This document shows, one piece after another, positions 1-8,930 of a DNA stretch of 64,000 bases; the stretch's first letter is position 1; the number at the start of each line of letters is the position of its first letter. Position numbers and translations under genes: made by a program. The stretch is from positions 2,108,001 to 2,172,000 of the forward strand of contig NZ_CP076128.1 of NCBI RefSeq assembly GCF_018736065.1, read 5' to 3'. Under the pieces are notes generated by a model, which saw only the letters and a list, made by a program, of their open reading frames with translations, did no database searches and had not been told where the DNA came from. The DNA is from Flammeovirga kamogawensis (lineage in GTDB: Bacteria; Bacteroidota; Bacteroidia; Cytophagales; Flammeovirgaceae).

Positions 1-8
1 TATTAACG

Positions 9-26
9 AATATGATTAATCATATT
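9..26. repeat. 18-bp perfect palindrome
   Basis: The sequence AATATGATTAATCATATT is identical to its reverse complement. It sits at the left edge beyond the last minus-strand gene. It could be a dimeric-regulator site for a gene outside the window, or chance in AT-rich DNA; nothing in the window decides. Confidence 0.4.
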
Positions 27-90
27 TATATACAAAGTGATTACATTCAATAACATCATATAAATATCTATCAAAATATGAATTGATAAT

Positions 91-126
91 AAAAAAAGAG
101 CCCGTAAAAATTACGAGCTCTTTTCT
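91..126 (-). terminator. Intrinsic terminator, copy 1 of a repeated element
   Basis: Inverted repeat of about ten base pairs around an AAA loop, with an A-tract on the plus strand that is a U-tract on the minus transcript. It lies downstream of the minus-strand gene ending at 207. Its stem sequence differs from the copy at 1184-1217 while loop and flank are kept. Confidence 0.75.
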
Positions 127-157
127 AACTAAACTAACAAACAAACTTCCAACTAAT
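127..157 (-). repeat. 31-bp repeat next to terminator, copy 1
   Basis: This 31-bp stretch is identical to 1224-1254. Both copies stand at the same side of a terminator hairpin, separated from it by a few bases. On the minus strand it precedes the hairpin. It may be part of a conserved 3' UTR, or of a 5' leader with an attenuator. Confidence 0.8.
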
Positions 158-206
158 TTTTTAATTCTATAGTAAATAGTATTTCTGGGTTATAATATTT
201 TTAATT

Positions 207-560
207 CTAAGAAGCAGATTTCATAAATGCTCCCTCAGAAATTATTGACAATTCAACTAATGTATCATGGATATCTTCTACTGATAACTCATCAGATAAT
301 ACACTAATATAATCCGAAATATCTGCTGATATTCCTTCTTCTCTAAATTTTAAAAATGTCTCAAAAATCCTTGTTTCAGTATACTGAGACATGCCTAACT
401 GCAACAATGCTTCTCTTTCTGATGCTGAAATAAATTCTCCTTTTGCATCAATAGAGAACTTAAATAAATTGTTCTTTTTCGTAACTTTTAAAAATACTGA
501 AAAGAAAATATCCGAATTCTTCAATTCACCTTCTAATGCAATTTTGTAGAAATTAGTCAT
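207..560 (-). CDS. Hypothetical protein, 117 aa
   Basis: Family not recognised. The product is soluble in appearance, with no signal peptide or membrane segment. The N-terminal half has alternating hydrophobic and charged residues compatible with beta strands; from about residue 45 it looks helical and acidic. It starts at a clear ATG (558-560) and is followed by the terminator at 91-126. The neighbouring gene at 869-1108 is similar in size but shows no sequence resemblance. Function is unknown; the coding call rests on an uninterrupted frame with ordinary composition and a terminator in the right place. Confidence 0.7.
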   Translation of the reverse strand: MTNFYKIALEGELKNSDIFFSVFLKVTKKNNLFKFSIDAKGEFISASEREALLQLGMSQYTETRIFETFLKFREEGISADISDYISVLSDELSVEDIHDTLVELSIISEGAFMKSAS

Positions 561-868
561 AACAATTTACTTTAAGTATTAAACAATTATTAAATTGTAA
601 TCAATTCGTTCTGTTTTGATTACATCTGCAAATAATTGTAAATATTTTAATTGTACAATAGTAAGAGGCGTAAAAAGTACATTTTATTAGAATTGTTATA
701 TGATTTACTTCATATCATTATATTATGAATAATTAAAAAGTACAAAAAACAATACATAAGGTGAACTATTATCTATTTTTCTAATTAGTTCCAAAATTAT
801 ATTCTGCAGTATCAATCATTCTTAAAATTATCACACTATTTAAATACAAATACAAAATAGGAGTTATT
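561..868. other. Intergenic, AT-rich
   Basis: About 300 bases between two minus-strand genes. No open frame above ten codons with a plausible start was noticed, and no TAnnTTTG-type -7 box was found on the minus strand. It presumably holds the promoter of the 207-560 gene. Confidence 0.4.
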
Positions 869-1108
869 TTATTTCTTCCTTTTTAATAACTCATCTTTAA
901 TAATACTATCTATACATTCTTCTAGAGAAATATTTTTTTTATTCTTCCGTAGCTGTAAAAATTTTTCATAAATAATAGAGAGTAATTCATTTGAATCAAT
1001 GAACTCTAAATTTATTTCTTTAAACTTTACAGAAGAATAAGCTATAATTTTAGAAAGGTACTGAGGCTCTGGTTCAGTAAATAAAGGTGAGGTAAAGTTG
1101 GTAGTCAT
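869..1108 (-). CDS. Hypothetical protein, 79 aa
   Basis: Family not recognised. The open frame extends to a TTG at 1162, but the first ATG, at 1108, gives a hydrophilic 79-residue protein. The extension would add a hydrophobic stretch that is probably untranslated leader. The chosen protein has a Pro-rich start, a central helical segment and a Lys-rich C-terminus. It lies about 75 bp downstream, in its own direction, of the repeat-hairpin element at 1184-1254, so that element might be a leader for this gene rather than a terminator for the gene beyond. No function can be proposed. Confidence 0.55.
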   Translation of the reverse strand: MTTNFTSPLFTEPEPQYLSKIIAYSSVKFKEINLEFIDSNELLSIIYEKFLQLRKNKKNISLEECIDSIIKDELLKRKK

Positions 1109-1183
1109 GATATAAAAAATTATGAGGTAGTAAAGAATACACAAGAAAGTCTTATTATACAAATACGGTATTTTTTAAGAAAT

Positions 1184-1217
1184 AAAAAAAGAACCTGTAA
1201 AAATTACAGGTTCTTTT
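1184..1217 (-). terminator. Intrinsic terminator, copy 2 of a repeated element
   Basis: Perfect ten-pair stem, GAACCTGTAA with TTACAGGTTC around AAA, with a U-tract on the minus strand. It lies downstream of the DUF5675-SH3b gene. Compared with 91-126 the stem has changed on both arms while loop and flank are kept. Confidence 0.8.
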
Positions 1218-1223
1218 CACTAA

Positions 1224-1254
1224 AACTAAACTAACAAACAAACTTCCAACTAAT
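1224..1254 (-). repeat. 31-bp repeat next to terminator, copy 2
   Basis: Identical to 127-157 and placed in the same orientation relative to its hairpin. It lies between the stop of the 1420-2331 gene and the terminator. Confidence 0.8.
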
Positions 1255-1419
1255 CGAATATTTTTAAAAACTGAGATTTAATCAGTTTGTATTTTCTTGG
1301 TAAATCAACATTTTTTGTTGTTGATATTTCTAAACAAGTATAAATTTTACACTTAAACAAATTTTCATTCAAACTTATTTACATTTCCCTTAATTATTAT
1401 ATTATAGATGTACACAATA

Positions 1420-2331
1420 CTACTTTTTTAAAAATTCTTGATAAACGTAACCAATTTCATTTCTACAATTCACTTTCAACCAACCTTCTTTTATTTCTGT
1501 AATTTCAACAGTTTCATTATTATTTAATCCATTATTAACTAATTTCTCAGAAGATAAATTGGGTTTTTCTCTAATATTCAAATGTCCATTTTTTAATTTC
1601 ACTTTACCCACACAACCATTTTTAGTAATATATTTATCAGATACCCATCCAGATAATCCAATTGTTTGTACCTCTACCCATTCATTTAGAAGACCTTTTA
1701 CTATAATTTCTTCATTATCTTCTAATGTTTTAATTATACTTTCACTAGTAGATGGTCCTTTTCTAAGGTTTAATTTTGATTTTACATTGACGAATGCATG
1801 ATCTCCAACTTTTAGAGGTGAAAGCATATTTTCTACTTCAAGAGTTAAGTCATCTTCAAATAGCAGTTTCTCTTCTTTATGTTTCGATGTAATTTCAATT
1901 TCGAATTCAGAACATAAGTTCAATAATTCATCCATGGTCTTTCTAGACCTAAGAATATCTAAAATGCCATCTTTTTTTATGTGTTTACGCTTTGTTTTTA
2001 ATTCAATATCAGCATAACCTTTACCAACAAGAATACAACCTCTAGTATCCGTAAAGAAGTTTCCTGAATGGATTAAAATACCAGTTCTTCCTTCTACCTC
2101 TTTTCCATTTTTTTGCTGAATATGAAAAGCTCTATTTGCATAGGCTCCAAAATCTCTAAAAACAGCTTTATATATACCTTCAGGAATACACGAGATACGG
2201 TTTTTATTTTCCTTCCATGGTAACTCTAGAGTGTCACATGAAAAAACTTCAATTCCACTATCATCAGTAATTGTTAGTTTACCTAGAGTTTCTGCGAATT
2301 GGTATTGATTTCTAAAAAGTAAAGCTTTCAT
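1420..2331 (-). CDS. DUF5675 protein with two C-terminal SH3b domains
   Basis: Residues 1-140 match the DUF5675 pattern, including an IHSGN segment near 87-91 and GCILVG near 98-103. Two bacterial SH3 repeats follow at about 178-237 (LNLRKGPS, GWVSDKYI) and 241-303 (LNIREKPN, GYVYQEF). SH3b domains commonly bind cell-wall or peptide ligands. DUF5675 is often phage-linked, and its H...GC arrangement resembles the catalytic spacing of YkuD-type L,D-transpeptidases; that comparison is my inference. No signal peptide is visible, so export would need another route. ATG start at 2331. No phage genes surround it. A role in cell-wall binding or processing is possible but unproven. Confidence 0.75.
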   Translation of the reverse strand: MKALLFRNQYQFAETLGKLTITDDSGIEVFSCDTLELPWKENKNRISCIPEGIYKAVFRDFGAYANRAFHIQQKNGKEVEGRTGILIHSGNFFTDTRGCILVGKGYADIELKTKRKHIKKDGILDILRSRKTMDELLNLCSEFEIEITSKHKEEKLLFEDDLTLEVENMLSPLKVGDHAFVNVKSKLNLRKGPSTSESIIKTLEDNEEIIVKGLLNEWVEVQTIGLSGWVSDKYITKNGCVGKVKLKNGHLNIREKPNLSSEKLVNNGLNNNETVEITEIKEGWLKVNCRNEIGYVYQEFLKK

Positions 2332-2535
2332 TAATGTCGAAGTAATAAATAATTCAAATTCATAACAATATATCCAACGTTACAGTTTATGGATAAATTA
2401 GTGTTTTTTACTACTTATAATATACAACTAATTGAAAAACAATACACATAGAATAGCATAGAGATATTTTTTTTAGCATATTCGCGATTATATTTTTTTA
2501 TAGTAAAATCTATACAACTAAACTACAGGAACAGG

Positions 2536-3807
2536 ATGAAAGTACTCATTCTTGGCTCGGGAGGCAGAGAACACACACTAGCGTGGAAAATTGCCCAAAG
2601 CGACAAGCTAACAAAACTATATGCAGCACCAGGTAACGCAGGTACTGCAGAGGTCGCACAAAACATCAGTATTTCGGTTACTGATTTCCCTAAACTTGGA
2701 CAATTTGTTCAAGAAGAAGAGATCGACATGTTAATTGTTGGTCCCGAAGCTCCACTTGTAGAAGGAGTTGCTGATTATTTTGCAGAAAACGAGAAATTAT
2801 CTCATGTTAAAGTAATTGGACCTAAAAAAGCAGGAGCACTATTAGAAGGAAGTAAAGATTATTCTAAAAAGTTTATGGTTCGCCATAATATTCCTGCAGG
2901 TGCATCTAAAACATTTACATTAGAAACTTTAGAAAGCGGATATGCATTCTTAGAAATGCAGAAGCCTCCTTACGTTTTAAAAGCAGATGGATTAGCAGCA
3001 GGTAAAGGAGTTTTAATCATTAACTCTTTAGAAGAAGCTAAAAACAGCCTTAAAGAAATGCTAAGCGGACAATTTGGTGAAGCATCAAAATCTGTTCTTG
3101 TTGAGCAATTTTTAGATGGTATCGAATTATCTGTTTTTGTAATCACTGATGGTAAAAACTATGTTACATTACCTGAAGCAAAAGATTACAAAAGAATTGG
3201 CGAAGGTGATACTGGTTTAAATACTGGTGGAATGGGAGCTGTTTCTCCGGTTCCTTTTGCTGATGCTGCATTTATGGCAGAAATTGATAAAACAATTGTA
3301 AAACCTACAATAGATGGTCTTGCTAAAGATGGCATCGATTATGTTGGTTTTATCTTCTTTGGATTGATTAAGGTAGATGGCAAACCTTTTGTAATTGAAT
3401 ACAATGCAAGAATGGGTGATCCGGAAACAGAAGTAGTTATTCCTAGAGTAAAAAGTGACCTTCTAGAAATTCTTGATTTAGCAGGACAAGGTAAACTTGA
3501 TCAAGCCAAAATTGAATTTGAAGATTGTGTTACAAGTACCGTTATGTTAGTTTCTGGTGGCTACCCTGAAAAATATCAAAACGGAAAAGAAATTACTAAA
3601 GTTAATAATGTAGAGGATGTATATCCTTTCCATGCAGGTACTACATTTAGTGAACTTGGAGAAGTAATCACTAATGGTGGTAGAGTAATGGCATTAACAG
3701 GTAAAGGAGCAACAATGAAAGAAGCATTAGCTAAATCTTTTGCTGCTGCAGAAACTGTTCAGTTCGACAAGAAATATTATCGTAAAGATATTGGCTTCGA
3801 TTTATAA
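2536..3807 (+). CDS. purD: Phosphoribosylamine-glycine ligase (GARS)
   Basis: Catalyses ATP-dependent joining of glycine to 5-phosphoribosylamine, the second step of de novo purine synthesis, in the cytosol. The 423-residue length is typical. It opens with the MKVLILGSGGREHTLAWK signature; the central ATP-grasp region carries LKADGLAAGKGVL near residue 150 and NTGGMGAVSPVP near 230. The FVIEYNARMGDPETE signature near 290 binds metal and ATP. ATG at 2536, upstream of any in-frame alternative. purK follows after 76 bp that contain a hairpin, so the two may be only partly co-transcribed. Confidence 0.97.
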   Translation: MKVLILGSGGREHTLAWKIAQSDKLTKLYAAPGNAGTAEVAQNISISVTDFPKLGQFVQEEEIDMLIVGPEAPLVEGVADYFAENEKLSHVKVIGPKKAGALLEGSKDYSKKFMVRHNIPAGASKTFTLETLESGYAFLEMQKPPYVLKADGLAAGKGVLIINSLEEAKNSLKEMLSGQFGEASKSVLVEQFLDGIELSVFVITDGKNYVTLPEAKDYKRIGEGDTGLNTGGMGAVSPVPFADAAFMAEIDKTIVKPTIDGLAKDGIDYVGFIFFGLIKVDGKPFVIEYNARMGDPETEVVIPRVKSDLLEILDLAGQGKLDQAKIEFEDCVTSTVMLVSGGYPEKYQNGKEITKVNNVEDVYPFHAGTTFSELGEVITNGGRVMALTGKGATMKEALAKSFAAAETVQFDKKYYRKDIGFDL

Positions 3808-3828
3808 GTCATTTCAAGAATAAAAAAA

Positions 3829-3869
3829 TGGTCACCTCTAATAATACTATTATATCGAGGTGACTTTTT
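3829..3869 (+). terminator. Hairpin between purD and purK
   Basis: GTCACCTC and GAGGTGAC form a perfect stem followed by a short T-tract. It would end or attenuate purD transcripts before purK. Confidence 0.75.
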
Positions 3870-3883
3870 AATTATAAATTAAT

Positions 3884-5002
3884 ATGAAAAAGATCGGTGT
3901 TTTAGGTGGAGGTCAATTAGGAAGAATGATGATTCAATCTTCTATGAACCTAAATATTCATGTTAAAACATTGGATGCAGATCCAAATGCTCCATGTAAA
4001 GCAATGGCGCATGAATTTGTTCAAGGCTCTCTCAATGACTATGATACAGTCATGAATTTTGCGAAAGATATTGATGTTTTAACCATCGAAATCGAAAACG
4101 TAAATGCAGATGCATTAATTGATATAGAAAAACAAGGAACTACTGTTTATCCTAAGCCACATCATATTCAATTAATTCAAGATAAACGTATTCAGAAACA
4201 GTTTTACGCTGATAATAATATCCCTACCTCTCCTTTTGTATTAGTAGATTCAAAAGAAGATCTAGAAAAACATAAAAACCTATTACCTGCAGTAATGAAA
4301 ATAGGTAAAGGTGGTTATGATGGTAGAGGTGTTCAGGTAATGAAAACTGAAAACGATTTTTCTAAAGGGTTTGATGGACCATCTGTTTTTGAAAAAATGG
4401 TTGATATTGATAAAGAAATATCAATTATTGCAGCAAGAAGCCCTAAAGGAGAAATTAAAACTTTCCCTGCCGTGGAAATTGTTTATCATGAAAGTAACCT
4501 TGTAGATTACCTACTTTCTCCAGCTAATATCAGTGAAGAGATAGAAAATAAAGCGAAAGAAATTTCTATAGATTTATTAAATAAGTTAGACTATGTCGGC
4601 TTATTAGCTATTGAATTTTTTGTTGATAAAGAAGGTAATGTTATTGTAAATGAAGTAGCTCCTAGAACGCATAACAGTGGACATCAGACAATTGAAGGTA
4701 ATATTACTTCTCAGTTTGAACAACATGTTAGAGCTATTTTAGATTTCCCTTTAGGAGATACAAAAAGACGTAGTCCTTCTGCTATGGTAAATGTTCTTGG
4801 AGAAAAAGGATATACAGGAGAAGCTATTTATAAAGGAATTGATGAAATTCTTCAACTCTCAGGTGTTTACATTCATCTCTACGAAAAACACATTACAAAG
4901 CCCGAACGAAAAATGGGGCATATTACAATAATTGCTGATAACAAAGAAGAGCTTTTAAAAAAAGTAGAACTTGTTAAAAAGCATTTTAAAGTGATAGCAT
5001 AA
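3884..5002 (+). CDS. purK: 5-(carboxyamino)imidazole ribonucleotide synthase
   Basis: ATP-grasp enzyme converting AIR, bicarbonate and ATP to N5-CAIR, the substrate of PurE, in de novo purine synthesis. The N-terminal MKKIGVLGGGQLGRMM is the family signature. MKIGKGGYDGRGVQV (about residues 138-152) is the ATP-grasp loop, and VNEVAPRTHNSGH (about 258-270) is the metal and substrate-binding segment. 372 residues is typical. ATG at 3884. No purE lies in the window, so the genes of this step are split in this genome. A terminator follows at 5011. Confidence 0.97.
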   Translation: MKKIGVLGGGQLGRMMIQSSMNLNIHVKTLDADPNAPCKAMAHEFVQGSLNDYDTVMNFAKDIDVLTIEIENVNADALIDIEKQGTTVYPKPHHIQLIQDKRIQKQFYADNNIPTSPFVLVDSKEDLEKHKNLLPAVMKIGKGGYDGRGVQVMKTENDFSKGFDGPSVFEKMVDIDKEISIIAARSPKGEIKTFPAVEIVYHESNLVDYLLSPANISEEIENKAKEISIDLLNKLDYVGLLAIEFFVDKEGNVIVNEVAPRTHNSGHQTIEGNITSQFEQHVRAILDFPLGDTKRRSPSAMVNVLGEKGYTGEAIYKGIDEILQLSGVYIHLYEKHITKPERKMGHITIIADNKEELLKKVELVKKHFKVIA

Positions 5003-5010
5003 TGATATTA

Positions 5011-5048
5011 AAGGAATTACATTACTAGATAGTGTAATTCCTTTTTTA
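5011..5048 (+). terminator. Intrinsic terminator after purK
   Basis: AAGGAATTACA pairs with TGTAATTCCTT around an 11-nt loop and is followed by a T-run. Confidence 0.85.
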
Positions 5049-5142
5049 TTGGCATGACTTTCGACTTATTGATACTAACTAATCTTAAATACCTTTTTAT
5101 CCAATAAGGTATAACTGTGTACATCGAAATTATTTGAGTTTT

Positions 5143-8100
5143 ATGTCAAAAAAATTCTTAACTATCTTATTTTATATATTTCCACTTTTCAGTTTTTCTC
5201 AAACAATTTATCCCGTCTGTAAAGATGGAAAATGGGGAGGAACCTCTGGAAAAGAAATTATTATACCGGTAGTGTATCAGTTTATTACTCCTCTTGCTAA
5301 TGGTAGTTATTTTAGAGTAGGTCAAGAAAATAAAATTGGAATTGTTGATACTACAGGAAAACCAATTTTACCAATTGAATACGATAGAGTTGAATTTATA
5401 AAAGATGATATTTTTGTAGGATGGAGTACTACAGATTGTTTTTTAATTGATAATAAAAATACTCATTTAAGTAAATCTTATTCCAGCTTAGCTCCTTTTA
5501 AACACTCAATAAAAAGTTATTCTAATGGATATATAGGAATAATTGATTTCAAGGGAAAAGAAATCATACCTCCAAAATTTGATGATATTGTTTCAACAGA
5601 GACTTCTATTTTTATTACATCAAAAAATAAACTTAAAGGATTCTTAAATAATGATTTTGAAGAACAGGTTGTTCCTGATTATCAAAAAATTGATATTATT
5701 GCCCCTAATCTTATCCTTGCAACTATTAAAGATAGTCCGGCATTAGATTATATTGTAATTGATTCTATTGGAACAATTACTTCTAAAAAAACATTTAATT
5801 CTTTAAAAGATTTCAAAAGGTTTCAAACTCAGAATATACTAAATCACCAATGTTTAGACGTAAAGAATGGAAACTTTAAAACACCTCAATGGGTAAATGT
5901 TTTAAATAATTATTACCTAGTTGCACCTACAGGAAAAGTCCTCTTAAATGGTTTATCCTTCTTCTACATTAAAGAAAACAATTCTAAAAATATTGTTATT
6001 GGCAGAAGAGAAGAAAAAAATGGTGCACTCAATTATTATTTAATCGATCAAAAAAAAGGTACTATACTCTTCAAGGATCATTTTAAAGACATTGTTTTAG
6101 AAGATTTTTCACATAGTAATTGGGCAAGAATAAGTATTGACACATTATGGGATAATTTAATCAATATTAATGGAGCTATAAAAAGACAAATTACTGATGA
6201 AGCCAACTCTTATTCTATAGAAACTATTGGTAATTTTTATGACAATGTAGCTTATTTTAAAAGTAAAGATGGATTCTATGGATTTATTGATGAAAATGCT
6301 GAAATAGTTACAAAACCTATCTATGCTTTAGCTTCTGATTTTAATAATGGGTATGCAATAGTTAAAAAGTTTGACAAGTTTGGCCTTATTTATACTGATG
6401 GAACTATTCAAATACCAATTGAATACGATGGTATTGGTTATAATAAAGGTGGATGGCTTAAAATTAAAAAAGGAGAAGGAAGTATTGGGAAATGGGGTAT
6501 TATTGATATTACTGGTAAAGATATTATACCAACTATTTATGATGAAATTCAAATTGATGCAACAGGTGCTAACATAAAATCAAAGGGGAAATGGGGACGT
6601 TACAGTAAAACAAATAAATGGAACTTTACTCCTAAATTAAATGTGAATATCTTAGAACCATTTGAAAATGGAATTGCCAAGATCAAACGAAAACCAATCA
6701 TCGATCCAATTGATCGAAAAACAATAACTGGTTATAAATATGTAGGGTATATAAAAGAGAATGGAACGGTTCTTATCCCTCCTGTCTATACAAGTATTAT
6801 TGGTTTTGAAAGAGCTTGGAAAGAAAAAGAAGGATTGGCTCTAATAGAAAAAAGAAATAGCTCAGGCTTTGTAAACTATAATGGAGAAATTGCTTTACAA
6901 CCTGAATATATACAAAGTAGTGGTTTTCCAGAAGTATGGACTATTCATAAAGGAATAGCTAAAGCAAGAACTATTGAAGGAAAGCAAATTTTTATTGATT
7001 ATAACGGCAAAGAAGTTATTCAACCAGAATTTGATTTTATTGCAGATAACTTTCAAGAAGTTTGGATGGACAGTTCTGGCGTTGCTATTGCACAACTAGA
7101 TAACAAAAAAGGACTAATAGATTATGAAGGTAAAAGAGTATGCCCATTAATTTATGATCAAATATTTGCAATGAATGACAAACAATTTGTAGCAAAAAAA
7201 GATAATAAATGGGGTTTAATTAATTATAAAGGAGATACTCTCATTACCTTTAAATATGATAACTCAGCACCTATCCATCAATCTCAGTATATCAAATTTA
7301 TAAAAGATTCAACTCTTGAATATACAATTACTCAGAATGGAAAATGGGAATTAAGTAAAGGCGAATCCATTACAACTCATCCTAACAAGATGGAAAAAAT
7401 GAATACATCCAAATTGACAAACTATAAATTCCATTTTATCGGAAACGATTATGCTATAGTCTCGAAAAAAGGTGGTTCAAAACTTCAAGGTGTAATTAAT
7501 GAAAAGGGGAAAGTAATAGTAAAACTTAATTTCAAAAAAATAAAACCATTTGAAAACGGTTTAGCAGTAGCTCAAAAAAATGGAAAAACAGCAAAAGACC
7601 GTAAATATGGTTTTATTAATAAAAATGGAAAATGGGTTATTGCTCCAACTTATAATATAGCTAAAAGTTTTAATGATGGAATTGCTGCTGTATGTATCAA
7701 AAGTAAATGGGGATATATAAATCAAAAAGGTGAATTAATTATCCCGATTCAATACAATAGTGCTTCAAGCTTTAAAGGTAAATATGCTACTGTAAATACA
7801 TCATCTATTATTAATAATAAAGGAGAAGTTTTAGGTAAACTTTCTGATGGAGAAGAATTATTTTTGAGTGATGCAGCTGGATGTATAATTAAAGGTATTG
7901 GGTATATGCAACATACATCACACTCTGGAGTTGCACTTTACTCTAAAAAGTTTGATGAAGTTACTCCTTTTAATACTGCCGGAATTGCTTTTGTAAAAAC
8001 AGGAGAAGTATGGGAACTAACAAGAAAAATAAATGACACTTCTATCAAAAAGAGATTTTCAAGACTTCAGATGGAAATTTATTTGAAAAAATACGGTCCT

Positions 8101-8391
8101 CACAGAAAAGTAGTCTCACTCACTGGAGATGTAGCCAAAGACTTAGAATTTGAAAAAGTAAATAATGGAACTTGGAGAATGATTGGGAAAGATGGACAAC
8201 CTCTTAATTCAATAAGCTTCAAAAAAGTAAATTACAATCAAGAAGTATTCAATGTTACAACCTCAACATTAGAACATATAATTGATAAAAAGAATCAAAT
8301 AGTAAACGATAGTTACTTTCTTGGTACACTAAAAGCTACAAATAATAAAGTGATTTTGTTTGCTCCAGGAAATACACTATTAGCTCATTAA
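5143..8391 (+). CDS. Large exported WG-repeat protein
   Basis: 1082 residues when started at the ATG at 5143; the open frame reaches back to a TTG at 5134 that adds only three residues. The start gives a classic signal peptide, MSKKFLTILFYIFPLFSFSQ, so the product is secreted to the periplasm or beyond. The rest is built of many WG repeats (KWGxxxxxGKxIIPxxYD pattern), for example near residues 22, 85, 405, 440, 465, 690, 830 and 865. WG repeats form beta-rich solenoid or propeller-like surfaces for binding, but the family has no defined activity. The last 120 residues diverge from the repeat. It is monocistronic, bounded by terminators at 5011 and 8421. Confidence 0.93.
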   Translation: MSKKFLTILFYIFPLFSFSQTIYPVCKDGKWGGTSGKEIIIPVVYQFITPLANGSYFRVGQENKIGIVDTTGKPILPIEYDRVEFIKDDIFVGWSTTDCFLIDNKNTHLSKSYSSLAPFKHSIKSYSNGYIGIIDFKGKEIIPPKFDDIVSTETSIFITSKNKLKGFLNNDFEEQVVPDYQKIDIIAPNLILATIKDSPALDYIVIDSIGTITSKKTFNSLKDFKRFQTQNILNHQCLDVKNGNFKTPQWVNVLNNYYLVAPTGKVLLNGLSFFYIKENNSKNIVIGRREEKNGALNYYLIDQKKGTILFKDHFKDIVLEDFSHSNWARISIDTLWDNLININGAIKRQITDEANSYSIETIGNFYDNVAYFKSKDGFYGFIDENAEIVTKPIYALASDFNNGYAIVKKFDKFGLIYTDGTIQIPIEYDGIGYNKGGWLKIKKGEGSIGKWGIIDITGKDIIPTIYDEIQIDATGANIKSKGKWGRYSKTNKWNFTPKLNVNILEPFENGIAKIKRKPIIDPIDRKTITGYKYVGYIKENGTVLIPPVYTSIIGFERAWKEKEGLALIEKRNSSGFVNYNGEIALQPEYIQSSGFPEVWTIHKGIAKARTIEGKQIFIDYNGKEVIQPEFDFIADNFQEVWMDSSGVAIAQLDNKKGLIDYEGKRVCPLIYDQIFAMNDKQFVAKKDNKWGLINYKGDTLITFKYDNSAPIHQSQYIKFIKDSTLEYTITQNGKWELSKGESITTHPNKMEKMNTSKLTNYKFHFIGNDYAIVSKKGGSKLQGVINEKGKVIVKLNFKKIKPFENGLAVAQKNGKTAKDRKYGFINKNGKWVIAPTYNIAKSFNDGIAAVCIKSKWGYINQKGELIIPIQYNSASSFKGKYATVNTSSIINNKGEVLGKLSDGEELFLSDAAGCIIKGIGYMQHTSHSGVALYSKKFDEVTPFNTAGIAFVKTGEVWELTRKINDTSIKKRFSRLQMEIYLKKYGPHRKVVSLTGDVAKDLEFEKVNNGTWRMIGKDGQPLNSISFKKVNYNQEVFNVTTSTLEHIIDKKNQIVNDSYFLGTLKATNNKVILFAPGNTLLAH

Positions 8392-8420
8392 AGCAAAAAA
8401 AATATTTTGAATATAATAAA

Positions 8421-8458
8421 ATGGGCAAGCCAATAATTAATTGGTTTGCCCATTTCTT
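8421..8458. terminator. Bidirectional terminator between convergent genes
   Basis: GGGCAAGCCAAT pairs with ATTGGTTTGCCC with a five-base loop. It serves the WG-repeat gene on plus and the 8476-8718 gene on minus. Confidence 0.85.
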
Positions 8459-8475
8459 TATTAATAACTATTTCA

Positions 8476-8718
8476 TTAATGATTTTCTAAAAGTGAAAAT
8501 GCAGTACTAACACCTTTAGACGTTAACTCTGCATGTGTTTTATTAAATTCTTTATGTACTCCATCTAAAAGGCCATCATTTTCCATTAAAGATGCCAATA
8601 CTTCAATTTCGTCTCTGGTTGTACAAAGTCCTAAATTTTTGGCTACTTCTTCAAGGCATTCCCCTGAATGTAGACAGATACCCATTAAGAGTTTTGATTG
8701 TTTGATTTCAATTGACAT
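8476..8718 (-). CDS. Small hypothetical protein, paralog of 8931-9176
   Basis: 80 residues, ATG at 8718. It shares with the neighbour at 8931-9176 the pattern MS-E-K-SK-LMG-CL-(H/T)GE followed by -A-NLG and a C-terminal L(T/S)(S/P)(K/R)G motif. Hydrophobic spacing and the final strand-Gly-turn suggest a small winged-helix-like fold, perhaps a DNA-binding or adaptor protein; this is inference from pattern only. Four Cys residues (about 15, 20, 32 and nearby) make this copy unlike its paralog. The pair is a local duplication, with each copy having its own terminator. Confidence 0.8.
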   Translation of the reverse strand: MSIEIKQSKLLMGICLHSGECLEEVAKNLGLCTTRDEIEVLASLMENDGLLDGVHKEFNKTHAELTSKGVSTAFSLLENH

Positions 8719-8852
8719 AATAAAATTAAGTTTATCAGTTGTTATTTGTTGGTCTTTGAGTTTTGTATACGTAATAGTATATATATCAGGTTTTTAATAT
8801 TAGATTACTTTAAGTATTTAATAATATTATTAATTATTTTTAACTGTTATCA

Positions 8853-8896
8853 AAAAAAACTCCCCAATGTAATAATTTACAAAGGGGAGTTTTTTT
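8853..8896 (-). terminator. Intrinsic terminator after 8931-9176 gene
   Basis: AAAAAACTCCCC pairs with GGGGAGTTTTTT around an 18-nt loop and lies directly downstream of the minus-strand gene. The symmetrical A and T tracts could work on either strand. Confidence 0.85.
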
Positions 8897-8930
8897 GATT
8901 ATTAATTTATCTAGAGTTATTACTTAAAAA

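Noticed and set aside
6328-6577. Frames inside the WG-repeat gene on both strands
   Set aside because: They coincide with repeat codons of the real gene and have no start context of their own.
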